DNA of 64,000 nt from CAIOYC01 sp965277345. Lineage in GTDB: Bacteria > Pseudomonadota > Alphaproteobacteria > Caulobacterales > Caulobacteraceae. The DNA is taken from NCBI GenBank assembly GCA_965277345.1, contig CBDICI010000002.1, forward strand, positions 62,001 to 126,000, written 5' to 3'. The notes beneath the pieces are model-generated. The model ran no database searches. It was not told the DNA's origin and saw nothing but the letters and a program-made list of their open reading frames with translations. Within the stretch, counting starts at the first letter, position 1; every line of letters begins with the position of its first letter. Positions 1 to 8,643 of this stretch are shown here, piece by piece. Made by a program: the position numbers and the translations under genes.

Positions 1-39
1 TCAAGAAGCATCTGCTGAAAGCCAAAGGAGCTGAACCCC

Positions 40-435
40 ATGCGTAAATTCATCCTCGCCGCCGCGGCGGTGGCCACCGTCGCCGCCGCCACCGCCCCCA
101 CCATCGCCTCCGCCCAATATGTCAGCCGCTGCGAGCGGGCGTCGCACAGCAACAAGGTGACCGGCACCGTGGTCGGCGGCGTGCTCGGCGCCCTGGCCGG
201 CAACGCCATCAGCCGTGGCGGCGGCGGCGCGGTGGTGGGCGGACTGGCCGGCGCGGCGCTCGGCAACAACGTGTCGCGCATCCACTGCCGCGACGGTTAT
301 GCCCAGCGCGTCTATGACCGCCGCTATTACGACACGCGCTACAACCGCTACCGCGACGGCTACAACGAGAACCGCTGCAGCTGGCAGGAAGACCGTGGCC
401 CCTATGGGGTGCGCCAGGTGCAGGTCTGCCGCTAA
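40..435 (+). CDS. glycine-zipper 2TM-domain secreted/outer-membrane protein
   Basis: This is a 131-residue small envelope protein. The first ~25 residues form a signal peptide (Lys-Arg start, Ala/Val-rich core, cleavage likely after IASA). Residues ~40-80 form a Gly/Ala-rich glycine-zipper segment (GTVVGGVLGALAGNAISRG), typical of the Rick_17kDa/SlyB-like 2TM family. The tail is Tyr/Arg/Asp-rich, and four Cys are present. An AAGGAG Shine-Dalgarno lies at 26-31, eight bases before the ATG. Proteins of this family are usually exported small antigens or lipoproteins of unknown function; no lipobox Cys is visible at the predicted cleavage site. It converges with the acyl-CoA synthetase gene across a shared hairpin. 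Confidence 0.8.
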   Translation: MRKFILAAAAVATVAAATAPTIASAQYVSRCERASHSNKVTGTVVGGVLGALAGNAISRGGGGAVVGGLAGAALGNNVSRIHCRDGYAQRVYDRRYYDTRYNRYRDGYNENRCSWQEDRGPYGVRQVQVCR

Positions 436-459
436 CGGCGCCCAAGTGGATCGATCGAG

Positions 460-484
460 GGCCGTCCGGACACGCCGGGCGGCC
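460..484. terminator. bidirectional hairpin terminator
   Basis: A 10-bp stem (GGCCGTCCGG / CCGGGCGGCC, one G-U pair on the + transcript) with a 5-base loop is followed by TTTG. It lies between two convergent genes, so it can serve both. Confidence 0.6.
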
Positions 485-506
485 TTTGACTCGTTCGCGG
501 GGCCGA

Positions 507-2294
507 TCAGGCCTCCTCGGTGAAGACCTTCTTCAATTCGTTCTTGAGAATCTTGCCATTGGCGTTGCGCGGCAGGGTCTCGTGCCAGAACACCACCCGC
601 ACCGGCACCTTGAAGGCGGCGAGCCGCTCGGCCACCCAGCCGCGAATGTCCGCCTCGCCGGCCTTGGACCCCTGCTTCAGGGTGATCACCGCCCCCGGCT
701 CCTCGCCCAGGGTCTTGTGCGGGATGCCGACGATGGCGGCGTCCATCACGGCGGGGTGTTCGTAGAGGACGTTCTCCACCTCCACGCAGTAGATGTTCTC
801 CCCGCCGCGGATCAGCATGTCCTTGGCCCGGTCGATGATGTAGCAGAACCCCTCCTCGTCGATGCGGGCGAGATCGCCGGTGCGGACCCAGCCATCGACG
901 AAGGTGGTGGCTGTGGCCTCCGGCTTGTTCCAGTAGCCCACCACGACATTGGGACCCCGGCCCCAGAGCTCGCCCACCGCGCCCGTGGGCAGCGGCTTGC
1001 CCGTGGCGTCCTCCGGATCGCAGATCTTCATGTCGCAGACCGGCACGGCGGGGCCGCAGCTGTCGGGGCGGTTGATATAGTCCTCCGCCGAATTGCCGGT
1101 GAAGGTGGCGGAGGTCTCGGTCATGCCCCACCCCTGGCCGGGCTGTGAGCCGGGGAAAGTCTCCCTGATCCTGCGCACCAGTTCGGGCGCGGAGGGCGCG
1201 CCGCCATAGGACACCGCCTCCAGCGAGGAGAGGTCGTACTTGGTGCGATCCGGGTGTTCGATCAGCTGCCAGGCGATGGTGGGGACGCCGCCGGCCATGC
1301 GCACCCTTTCCCGCTCGATCAGTTCAAAGGCGCGGATCGGCTCCCACTTGTACATCATCACGATCTTCCCCCCGGCGACCAGGGTCGGCGACAGGATGGC
1401 GAAGCAGCCGGTGGCATGGAAGAAGGGCACGCTGAGCAGACTGCTGGCCTGGGGCGCGGACGGATCGGGCGCGGGCGGCTGTTCGCCCCGGCGCAGGTAG
1501 GCGCGGGCCGAGCCGAACGCCGCGGCCATGACGTTGGAGACGATGTTGCGATGGGTGCCGAGCGCGCCCTTGGGCTTGCCAGTGGTGCCGGAGGTGTAAA
1601 AGATCGTCGCCGGGTCTTCCGGGCCGACGTCGGCGGTGGGCAGCGGTTCGTCCGGCAGGCTCTTCCAGTCGTCGGCCCCACCGATCACCGCGTCGAGCTT
1701 GGAGACGCGCGGATGGGCGATCTCGTCCACGGCGCGGGAGACATAGACCCACTTCAGGTCCGGGCAGTTAGGCAGATGCTCCTGCAGGCGGAGCGCGCTT
1801 TGCGCGTCGGCGATCAGCACCTTGGAGCCGGAATCGATCAGGCCATATTCCAGCTCCGGCCCGGTCCACCAGGCGTTCAGCGGCGTGCAGATGGCGCCCA
1901 GAGACACCGCCGCATAGAAGGCCACTGGCCATTCGGGATAGTTGCGCATGACCAGCGCCACCCGGTCGCCCTTCTCCACCCCCTTGGTCCGCAACTCGCG
2001 CATGAAGGCGGAGACGGCGCGATAAAAGGCGTCGAACGAGACCCGCTCGTCCTCATAGACCAGGAAGATGCGGTCAGGACCGAAGGCCTTGGCCGCGTCG
2101 ACCTCGGCGCGGAGGGTGGGCGGGGCGTTCTTCCATACCCGGGTCTCGATCCCGCGCAAGGTCAGGGTCTCCATCTCGAACGGCTGTCCCGGCGCGGTGA
2201 GCAGGGCGGAGACCTGCGCCATCGACATGGCCGGCCAGCCGGGCGGCAGCACGGGCGCGGGGTCCGAGGGCGCGGAATTGGCGGTTTCGGGCAT
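507..2294 (-). CDS. acyl-CoA synthetase (AMP-forming, ANL superfamily)
   Basis: This 595-residue enzyme adenylates a carboxylic acid and transfers it to CoA. Visible ANL motifs in order are the P-loop FYTSGTTGKPKGALG near residue 235, GWGMTET near 395, WVRTGDLARIDEEGF near 475, and the C-terminal catalytic lysine segment NGKILKNELKK. The length is normal for a fatty-acid or aryl-acid CoA ligase. The substrate cannot be read from the sequence: medium/long-chain fatty acid is likely, but an aromatic acid is possible. It stands alone, convergent with the glycine-zipper gene and divergent from the small Phd-like ORF. The ATG at 2292-2294 is used. Confidence 0.85.
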   Translation of the reverse strand: MPETANSAPSDPAPVLPPGWPAMSMAQVSALLTAPGQPFEMETLTLRGIETRVWKNAPPTLRAEVDAAKAFGPDRIFLVYEDERVSFDAFYRAVSAFMRELRTKGVEKGDRVALVMRNYPEWPVAFYAAVSLGAICTPLNAWWTGPELEYGLIDSGSKVLIADAQSALRLQEHLPNCPDLKWVYVSRAVDEIAHPRVSKLDAVIGGADDWKSLPDEPLPTADVGPEDPATIFYTSGTTGKPKGALGTHRNIVSNVMAAAFGSARAYLRRGEQPPAPDPSAPQASSLLSVPFFHATGCFAILSPTLVAGGKIVMMYKWEPIRAFELIERERVRMAGGVPTIAWQLIEHPDRTKYDLSSLEAVSYGGAPSAPELVRRIRETFPGSQPGQGWGMTETSATFTGNSAEDYINRPDSCGPAVPVCDMKICDPEDATGKPLPTGAVGELWGRGPNVVVGYWNKPEATATTFVDGWVRTGDLARIDEEGFCYIIDRAKDMLIRGGENIYCVEVENVLYEHPAVMDAAIVGIPHKTLGEEPGAVITLKQGSKAGEADIRGWVAERLAAFKVPVRVVFWHETLPRNANGKILKNELKKVFTEEA

Positions 2295-2444
2295 ACGTCC
2301 TCCGGGCTTGGCGCATCGTCACGCGCGCCATTGCCGCGAAGGGAAAGCACACTCCGGCGCGGTTTGTAAACGCCGTTCAGTCAGGGTTATTCTTCCAGGC
2401 GGGGATGCAATGATTTCTCTGCAAGATCGTCAGGAGACCAGTTC

Positions 2445-2606
2445 ATGGCCGAAGGGCTGACCATCCCGGCGACCCGGTTCAAGGCAAACTGTTCCGCACT
2501 GATTGACCAGCTTGATTCAGGTCGGCTTGACAAGATTGTCGTCATCGTAAAAGGCGTCCCAATCGCGGAGTTAACGCCGCCGCGACCACCAGAGATAGCG
2601 CCATAA
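2445..2606 (+). CDS. orphan Phd/YefM-type antitoxin, short
   Basis: This is a 53-residue ORF. The core IPATRFKANCSALIDQLD followed by KIVVIVKGVPIAELTPP matches the Phd/YefM (prevent-host-death) DNA-binding fold: residues FKAxCxxLxD, then a beta strand and K-G-x-P-x-A-x-L. An AGGAG at 2432-2436 precedes the ATG by eight bases, so translation is plausible. Family members are usually 70-90 residues with a C-terminal toxin-binding tail; this one stops right after the DNA-binding part. No toxin (PIN, RelE, Doc) follows: the 3' end of valS begins 40 bases later on the other strand. It is probably a remnant or a solitary regulator. Recognition is by motif only. Confidence 0.6.
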   Translation: MAEGLTIPATRFKANCSALIDQLDSGRLDKIVVIVKGVPIAELTPPRPPEIAP

Positions 2607-2646
2607 GTCCGTTCCAGCTCAAAGTTCCGTCCCGGAAGAGCTTGGT

Positions 2647-5343
2647 CTAGGCTTGCTGATCACCGATGGCCTGCAACCGCGCCAAAGCCGCCTGCAGCTT
2701 GGCCATGCCCGCTTCGGCTTCGGCGAGTTTCTGGCGATTCTCGGCAATTACCGATTCGGCGGCCTTGGCCATGAAGGCCTCATTGTCGAGCTTGCCGCGC
2801 GCGCGCCTGGCGTCGCCCTCGAAGCCGGCGATGGCCTTGGTCAGGCGCGCCTTCTCGGCGGCGAGATCGATGAACTCGGCGATGGACAGCGCGCCGGTGG
2901 CCTCAAAGAGGGTGAACGGCGCCGAACCCGGCGGCGCGGCCTCGGCCGGTTTCACCTCGCCGAGCCGGGCCAGGGCGGACAACCGGTCGTGCTGGCGGGC
3001 GAGGCGTGCGCGGGTTCCCTCCCCTGCCCCGATCAACGCCAGCGGCGGGCGGGCGGAGGGCGGCACGTTCATCTCGGCGCGGATGGAGCGGATCTCGGAG
3101 ACCAGCTGGATCAGCCAGTCGATCTCCGCCGCCGCATCAGCGTCGATCCAGGCGTCGGGATGGCTCGGCCAGGCTGCTTCCATCAAGAGACCGTCGCGAG
3201 GGACGCCGAACTCGCTCGCCGCCGCCCACAGGGCCTCGGTCATGAAGGGAGCGACGGGGTGCAGCAGCGTGGTCGCCTGGTCGAGCACCCAGGCGGCCAT
3301 GGCGCGGGTCTCGGCCTTCGCCGCCTCGTCGGTCCCGTTCAGGATGGGTTTGGCCAGCTCCAGATACCAGTCGCAGAACACGTTCCAGATAAAGCGATAG
3401 AGTGCGGCCGCCGCCTCATCGAAGGCGAAGGTCTCCAGCGCCTGCGTCACCTGTGCAGTCGTCTTCACCACCTCGCCCCGCACCCAGCGGTTCACAGTCT
3501 CCGTCACCGCGCCGGGGTCAAAGCCGGGCTCCGCCACGCACTCGTTCATCTGGCAGAAGCGGGCGGCGTTCCACAGTTTGGTGCCAAAGTTGCGATAGCC
3601 CTCCACCCGCTGGGGATCGAGCCTGATATCGCGCCCCTGCCCCGACATGGCGGTCAGGGTGAAGCGGAGCGCATCCGCGCCATAGGCGTCCACCAGCTCC
3701 AGGGGGTCGATCACATTGCCCTTGGACTTGGACATCTTCTGCCCCTTGGCGTCGCGGACCAGGGCGTTGATGAAGATGCGCCTGAACGGAACCTCCCCGG
3801 TGAAGTGCAGCCCCAGCATCATCATCCGGGCCACCCAGAAGAAGATGATGTCGAAGCCGGTGACGAGGTCGGAGGTCGGGTAGAACCGCTCGAAGTCCTC
3901 CGTCTCCTCCGGCCAGCCCAAGGTGGAGAACGGCCACAGACCGGAGGAGAACCAGGTGTCGAGGACGTCTTCGTCCTGGCGCAGCGGCTCGTCCCGGCCG
4001 TAGTGAGCGCGCGCCGCGGCTACGGCGCCCTCTTCGTCCATGGCGACGAAGATTTCACCGTCGGGCCCAAACCACGCCGGTATCCGGTGACCCCACCAGA
4101 GTTGGCGCGAAATGCACCAGGGCTCGATGTTGCGCATCCATTCGAAATAGGTCTTCTCCCAGTTCTTCGGGCTGAAGACCGTGTCGCCGACCTCCACCGC
4201 CGCGATGGCGGGCTGGGCGAGCGTCTTGGCGTCCACATACCACTGGTCGGTGAGGAAGGGTTCGATCACCACGCCCGAGCGGTCGCCGAAGGGCTGGGCG
4301 ATCACCCGGTCCTCGATCTCGCGCAGCAGGCCCAGCACCTCGATCTCGTCCAGCACCATCTTGCGGGCCACATAGCGGTCCACGCCGACGTAGCGCTCGG
4401 GGATCGGGCCGGTCATGCGCGCCTGCTCGTCCATGATCGAGATCAGGGGCAGGCCGTGGCGGCGCGCCACCTGATAGTCGTTGAAGTCGTGCGCGCCGGT
4501 GATCTTCACCGCGCCAGAGCCCTTTTCCGGGTCCGGGTACTCGTCATTGATGATCGGGATCAGCCGGTCGGCGATGGGCAGGCGCACCATGCGGCCGACG
4601 AACTTGCCGTAGCGCGCATCGCCCGGATGCACAGCCACCGCGCCGTCGCCCAGCATGGTTTCCGGCCGGGTGGTGGCGATGACGATCTCGCTCACGCCGT
4701 CGATGGGCTCGCCCTCCAGCGGATAGGCGAAGCGCCACATCTTGCCCTTGACCTCGCGGGTCTCGACCTCGAGGTCCGAGAGGGCGGTCTGGAATTGCGG
4801 ATCCCAGTTCACCAGCCGCTTGTCGCGATAGATCAGGCCCTGCTGGTGCAGGGTGACGAACACCTTTCGCACCGCGGCCGAGAGCCCGTCATCCAGGGTG
4901 AAGCGCTCGCGCGACCAGTCGCATGAGGCGCCGAGGCGGCGGAGTTGCCGCGTGATCGCCCCGCCCGACTGCGCCTTCCATGTCCACACGCGCTCCACGA
5001 AGGCCTCGCGGCCGAGTTCGCGCCGCCCCTGGTTGCCCTCGCTCGCCAGTTCCCGCTCCACCACCATCTGGGTGGCGATGCCGGCGTGGTCGGCGCCCGG
5101 CAGCCACAGCACCGCCTCGCCCTTCATGCGGTGGAAGCGCGCCAGCACGTCCTGCAGCGTGACGTTCAGCGCATGGCCGATGTGCAGCGAGCCGGTGACG
5201 TTTGGCGGCGGGATGACGATGGAATAGGACTTGGCGTTGGGATCGCGGGCCAGCGCCCGTTCCGGCGCGAACGCTCCGGCGCTCTCCCACGTCTCATAAA
5301 GGCGCGGTTCGACGGATTGGGGATCGAAGGTCTTATCGAGCAT
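2647..5343 (-). CDS. valS: valyl-tRNA synthetase
   Basis: This 898-residue class I aminoacyl-tRNA synthetase charges tRNA-Val. The HIGH signature lies at residues 54-57 (NVTGSLHIGHALN) and KMSKS at 536-540 (GQKMSKSKGN). The editing domain (TTRPETMLGD) and the C-terminal coiled-coil tail (from ~840, EKARLTKAIAGFEGDARRAR) typical of ValRS are present. I chose the ATG at 5341-5343 (MLDKTFDP), which matches the usual N-terminus; an in-frame upstream start at 5388 would add 15 atypical residues. It lies downstream of popZ on the same strand, the arrangement known from Caulobacter relatives. Confidence 0.95.
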   Translation of the reverse strand: MLDKTFDPQSVEPRLYETWESAGAFAPERALARDPNAKSYSIVIPPPNVTGSLHIGHALNVTLQDVLARFHRMKGEAVLWLPGADHAGIATQMVVERELASEGNQGRRELGREAFVERVWTWKAQSGGAITRQLRRLGASCDWSRERFTLDDGLSAAVRKVFVTLHQQGLIYRDKRLVNWDPQFQTALSDLEVETREVKGKMWRFAYPLEGEPIDGVSEIVIATTRPETMLGDGAVAVHPGDARYGKFVGRMVRLPIADRLIPIINDEYPDPEKGSGAVKITGAHDFNDYQVARRHGLPLISIMDEQARMTGPIPERYVGVDRYVARKMVLDEIEVLGLLREIEDRVIAQPFGDRSGVVIEPFLTDQWYVDAKTLAQPAIAAVEVGDTVFSPKNWEKTYFEWMRNIEPWCISRQLWWGHRIPAWFGPDGEIFVAMDEEGAVAAARAHYGRDEPLRQDEDVLDTWFSSGLWPFSTLGWPEETEDFERFYPTSDLVTGFDIIFFWVARMMMLGLHFTGEVPFRRIFINALVRDAKGQKMSKSKGNVIDPLELVDAYGADALRFTLTAMSGQGRDIRLDPQRVEGYRNFGTKLWNAARFCQMNECVAEPGFDPGAVTETVNRWVRGEVVKTTAQVTQALETFAFDEAAAALYRFIWNVFCDWYLELAKPILNGTDEAAKAETRAMAAWVLDQATTLLHPVAPFMTEALWAAASEFGVPRDGLLMEAAWPSHPDAWIDADAAAEIDWLIQLVSEIRSIRAEMNVPPSARPPLALIGAGEGTRARLARQHDRLSALARLGEVKPAEAAPPGSAPFTLFEATGALSIAEFIDLAAEKARLTKAIAGFEGDARRARGKLDNEAFMAKAAESVIAENRQKLAEAEAGMAKLQAALARLQAIGDQQA

Positions 5344-5439
5344 GGGCGAAAGGGCGACGCCGGTGACCGGCGCCGCCTCCTGGATCAAAGCGGATCGGGA
5401 ACGGGGCGGCGAGGCGGAGGCGGGCTCCGCTATGGACGC

Positions 5440-6063
5440 CTAATATACTCGGCGGCGGGAGATGCGCTCGACCTCGTCGCGCACGGCCTGCTCGACCATG
5501 CCGGGCAGGTGCTGATCGAGCCAGTCCTTGAGCAGGGGATTGAGCAGTTCGCGCACCAGATCCTCCAGCGTGCGTCCCCCGGCGGGCATGGCGATCGACT
5601 GGGCCAGGGCGCCGAAGTGCGAAGCGGCGGCGGAGGCGGCGCTGCCCGACACCAGCCCGCCGCCGGCGGGCTCCTTCGTGTCGCGCGAGAAGGGGTCGTC
5701 GATCGGGGCATGGCGCGGTTCGGGCGCCGGGGCGGCCATCCTGATCCCCGCCATATCGACCTTGGGCTCCGGCGCGGCGGCCACGGGCTTGGGCGCATCG
5801 AACACATCGAGGTCGCCGTGCGTTTCGCGGGGCGCCGGGGCGGGCTCGTTCAGTTCGAGGACGTCGTCCTCGTCCTCGTAATGCTCCGGCTCTGGCGCGG
5901 AATGCACCAGGGTCGGCGCCGCGGGCGGCGGCGGCTGGGGCGCGGGAGGCGCCGAAGGGGACGTCGCCTCGGCCGCGGGGGGCGCATCGTCCTCGGAGAT
6001 GATGCGGCGGATGGAGGCCAGGATTTCCTCCATCGTCGGTTCTTGAGCGGTGGGATCTGACAT
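5440..6063 (-). CDS. popZ: PopZ polar-organizing protein
   Basis: This 207-residue protein assembles a polar matrix that anchors the ParB-origin complex and recruits cell-cycle regulators at Caulobacter poles. Residues 9-26 (PTMEEILASIRRIISEDD) are the hallmark N-terminal partner-binding helix. Residues ~27-140 are Pro/Ala/Glu-rich and disordered. The C-terminus (LEDLVRELLNPLLKDWLDQH and following helices, ~155-207) is the DUF2497 oligomerisation domain. The linker is longer than in C. crescentus PopZ (177 residues, from memory). The ATG at 6061-6063 lacks an obvious Shine-Dalgarno, as is common in this group. It sits between tolC and valS. Confidence 0.95.
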   Translation of the reverse strand: MSDPTAQEPTMEEILASIRRIISEDDAPPAAEATSPSAPPAPQPPPPAAPTLVHSAPEPEHYEDEDDVLELNEPAPAPRETHGDLDVFDAPKPVAAAPEPKVDMAGIRMAAPAPEPRHAPIDDPFSRDTKEPAGGGLVSGSAASAAASHFGALAQSIAMPAGGRTLEDLVRELLNPLLKDWLDQHLPGMVEQAVRDEVERISRRRVY

Positions 6064-6143
6064 GATGAACCGGGGCTGGAGACAGCGGAGTCGGGGACAC
6101 CGTAGCGGGCGAACGGCGGCTCTGCAATTTGCCTTGCGAAATA

Positions 6144-7688
6144 TCAGCCGGGCGTGGTCGCCGTGGGCTGGTCGGTGGACAGGGGCGGGTGCGCGGGCGT
6201 CGCCGCCGAGGGCGCCAGCATGGTGGGGGCCCCGGTGACGGGGAGCGGCGCGACCGCCGCCGGATCGATCCTCACCCGCGGGGAGCCGAGCGAATCCAGC
6301 GCCTCCACCACCCCGTCCCAGGGCGTCGCGCCGCCGCGCCTGATCCGGTTGAACGAGGCGGCGGGATCGTAGGCGTCCACCCCCCCCACCAGATAGCGCG
6401 CCTCCAGCCGGCCCATGGCGCCGAGCAGCCCGGCCTGCGCCACATAGGCGTCGTGCCGCGCCTGAACCAGCGCCAGTTCCGCATCGCGCAGGGTCTGCTG
6501 GGCGATCAGCACATCCAGCGTGGTGCGAAGGCCCACCCGGTACTCCTCCTGCGCGCCCTCGAACGCCACGCGGGCGGCGCGAACCTGTTCCTCGTCGGAG
6601 GTCACATTGGCGCGGGACGAGGCCATGGTGTTCCAGGCCTGCGACACCGCCAGCACCACCTGTCGCCGCGAACCCTCGATGCCGATGCGGTCCGCCGTGT
6701 TCTGGGCGATGGCGGAGCGGATGTTGGAGGCGTTGACCCCGCCCGTGAAGATGGGCTGGGTCACCACCGCCTGCGCCGTCACCGTGCGGGCATAGTCGTT
6801 GGGATCGAAGGGCTGGACCGTGCCGGCATAGCCGAGCGAGCCCTGTAGCGAGACGGTGGGGTGATTGGCGGCCCGGGCCTCGGCGATTCGCGCGCGCGAG
6901 GCCTGCTCCTGGCGGCGGGCGCGCATCAGGACGGGGCTCTCGGCCTCGGCGGTATCGAAGGCCTGGTCCACCGTCGGCGGCAGGCCGGGCACGTCCGGCT
7001 CCGGCGCCAGTTCGCCGGGGTTCTGGCCGACCACGGCGGTGTAGTTGGCGCGGCTGATCTGCACCTGCGCCTGGGCGGTGGACAGCAGGGCGCGGGCGGC
7101 GGCCAATTGCGCCTGGGCCTGGGCCACGTCTGTGCGGGTGATCTGGCCCACCTCGAACTTGGCGCGGGTCTCTTCCAGCTGGTTGGAAAGGACGTTCAGA
7201 TTGTTGGTGCGGATGACGACGATCTGCTGGTCGCGGCGCACGTCGGTATAGGCCTGCACCACCTGCTGCAGCACACTGGCCTCGGTGGAGCGCAGGTCCT
7301 CGCGCCCGGCCAGCACGGTGGCTTCCGCCGCATCCACCGCCGCGCGCGTGCGCCCGCCGTTGAACAGCGGCTGGGTCACCGTCAGCGTGGCGTTGCCCTG
7401 GTTGAAGCGCTCGCTGGCGGGCGAAGGGGGCGGCAGGTTGGTGGCCGCCTCCTGATAGGCGGCGCCGGCGCTGACACTCACGGTCGGGCGATAGCCGGCG
7501 CGGGCCTGGACATAGGTCTCGTCGGTGACCCGCTGTTCGGCGCGCTGGGCCTGCAACGTCGGGTTGGAGCGGTAGGCCAGCGCGATGGCGTCCGCCAAAG
7601 TCTCGCCCCGCGCCCCGCCCGCGAGACTCGCCATCACCGCCGCACCCGCGACGCCGGCCCACAATACAGGCCGCCTCGACCCCGTCAT
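6144..7688 (-). CDS. tolC: TolC-family outer-membrane efflux/secretion channel
   Basis: This 514-residue outer-membrane protein forms the exit duct for type I secretion and RND/ABC efflux pumps. It has a signal peptide (residues 1-28, ending GGARG), then two OEP repeats: NPTLQAQRAEQRVTDETYVQ... and, after residue ~240, SPVLMRARRQEQASRARIAE. Both have the long amphipathic helices and short beta segments of TolC. The C-terminus is Pro/Ala/Thr-rich. In Caulobacter relatives the gene at this position is the TolC/RsaF type. It is co-directional with the upstream methyltransferase-like gene and downstream popZ; no pump genes adjoin it. Confidence 0.9.
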   Translation of the reverse strand: MTGSRRPVLWAGVAGAAVMASLAGGARGETLADAIALAYRSNPTLQAQRAEQRVTDETYVQARAGYRPTVSVSAGAAYQEAATNLPPPSPASERFNQGNATLTVTQPLFNGGRTRAAVDAAEATVLAGREDLRSTEASVLQQVVQAYTDVRRDQQIVVIRTNNLNVLSNQLEETRAKFEVGQITRTDVAQAQAQLAAARALLSTAQAQVQISRANYTAVVGQNPGELAPEPDVPGLPPTVDQAFDTAEAESPVLMRARRQEQASRARIAEARAANHPTVSLQGSLGYAGTVQPFDPNDYARTVTAQAVVTQPIFTGGVNASNIRSAIAQNTADRIGIEGSRRQVVLAVSQAWNTMASSRANVTSDEEQVRAARVAFEGAQEEYRVGLRTTLDVLIAQQTLRDAELALVQARHDAYVAQAGLLGAMGRLEARYLVGGVDAYDPAASFNRIRRGGATPWDGVVEALDSLGSPRVRIDPAAVAPLPVTGAPTMLAPSAATPAHPPLSTDQPTATTPG

Positions 7689-7778
7689 ACGCCTCGATCC
7701 CCGAACTTTCGCAGACTTATCCGCGCGCCCGGACCGCTTGGCGAGTTAAGCTTTCGTCACCTGCGCGGGCGCCTGCGG

Positions 7779-8405
7779 TCAGAACTGGAAGGCGGCCTCC
7801 GGCGCGAAGCCCGGCAGCATCGGCGGGGTGGAGTCGAACAGGATGCGGCTCGACACCACGCCGTCGTGCCCGCGCTGGTAGAGTCGGGCGCGGCCCACCG
7901 GCCCGTCCCGCTCCACCACCCCGAGGCGCCCGCCGTCGGCCAGCATGTCGGTCCAACTCCCCGGCGCGCGATGCACGGCGCCTTCCACCGCGATCACGTC
8001 ATAGGGGCCGTGCTCGTCCACGGCGGAAAGCGCGCCCGCGACGACCTCCACCGCCGGTCCCAGTTCGCCAAGCGCGACGCCCGCCGGCAGGCGCAGGCGC
8101 ACCTTCAGGCCGATCTCAGCCAGCACCAGGGCGGCATAGGGCGCGGCGATGGCCAGGGCCCGTTCGCCCGGACGCGGCAGGACGCCTTGCAGCAGCTTGG
8201 CGATGTCGCGCGGCTCCATCAGGTAGAGACCCGGCGCATATTCCACCGTCGCCTCCGCATAGGCCAGGTGCAGCCGGCCGGGCGGACACACCGCCTCGCG
8301 CCGCACCGCCCCCATGGCGTCCTGGATGCCGTGGTCGGTGACGTCGCTGGTGCGCACCTGGTTCTCGAGCATATTTTCGCGCGCGGCGGCGAAATCGAAT
8401 GACAT
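7779..8405 (-). CDS. protein-L-isoaspartate O-methyltransferase-like protein, SAM motif degenerate
   Basis: This 208-residue protein aligns by eye with the PCM/PIMT family, which methylates isoaspartyl residues for repair. Family features kept are the start AARENMLENQVRTSDV, REAVCPP, YLMEPRDIAKLLQ and LADGGRLGVV. The SAM-binding loop that normally reads like LDIGxGxGY is instead ALAIAAPYAA (residues 83-92), with every motif glycine lost. SAM binding is therefore doubtful, and the protein may be a non-catalytic paralogue. The ATG at 8403-8405 follows GGTGAGGG. It lies directly upstream of tolC, a linkage seen in related genomes. Confidence 0.8.
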   Translation of the reverse strand: MSFDFAAARENMLENQVRTSDVTDHGIQDAMGAVRREAVCPPGRLHLAYAEATVEYAPGLYLMEPRDIAKLLQGVLPRPGERALAIAAPYAALVLAEIGLKVRLRLPAGVALGELGPAVEVVAGALSAVDEHGPYDVIAVEGAVHRAPGSWTDMLADGGRLGVVERDGPVGRARLYQRGHDGVVSSRILFDSTPPMLPGFAPEAAFQF

Positions 8406-8442
8406 CAAACCCTCACCAAATACTGGCCACCGGACCAGCGCG

Positions 8443-8472
8443 CTTATAGGGCCGCCGGCGAACCCAAGGCAA
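8443..8472 (-). promoter_or_regulatory. candidate promoter for the methyltransferase-like/tolC genes
   Basis: Reading the minus strand, a -35-like TTGCCT (8467-8472) and a -10-like TATAAG (8443-8448) are separated by 18 bases, about 40 bases before the ATG at 8405. Confidence 0.4.
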
Positions 8473-8540
8473 TCGGAGGCGCGCCGCGCACGACGCTTGC
8501 GGGGGCAAGGCCGTTCTGTTAGCCGTCCCCGCTCTCCGGC

Positions 8541-8614
8541 GGCCTGATGGCGGAGTGGTGACGCAGAGGACTGCAAATCCTTGCACCCGGGTTCGATTCC
8601 CGGTCAGGCCTCCA
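8541..8614 (+). tRNA. tRNA-Cys (GCA)
   Basis: This is a 74-nt cloverleaf including encoded CCA. The acceptor stem is GGCCTGA/TCAGGCC (7 perfect bp). The anticodon stem AGGA/TCCT encloses loop CTGCAAA with anticodon GCA at 8573-8575. The T arm is CCGGG-TTCGATT-CCCGG and the discriminator is U. Confidence 0.97.
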
Positions 8615-8643
8615 TTTCCGCCCCGAGCGCGGCGCGGTCGAGC

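Noticed and set aside
2653..4926. A 757-codon ORF opposite valS, and similar long antisense frames opposite dnaE, rpoB, rpoC and fusA
   Set aside because: These are the usual long shadow frames of high-GC genes. They lack any motif, while the minus-strand products are fully recognisable.
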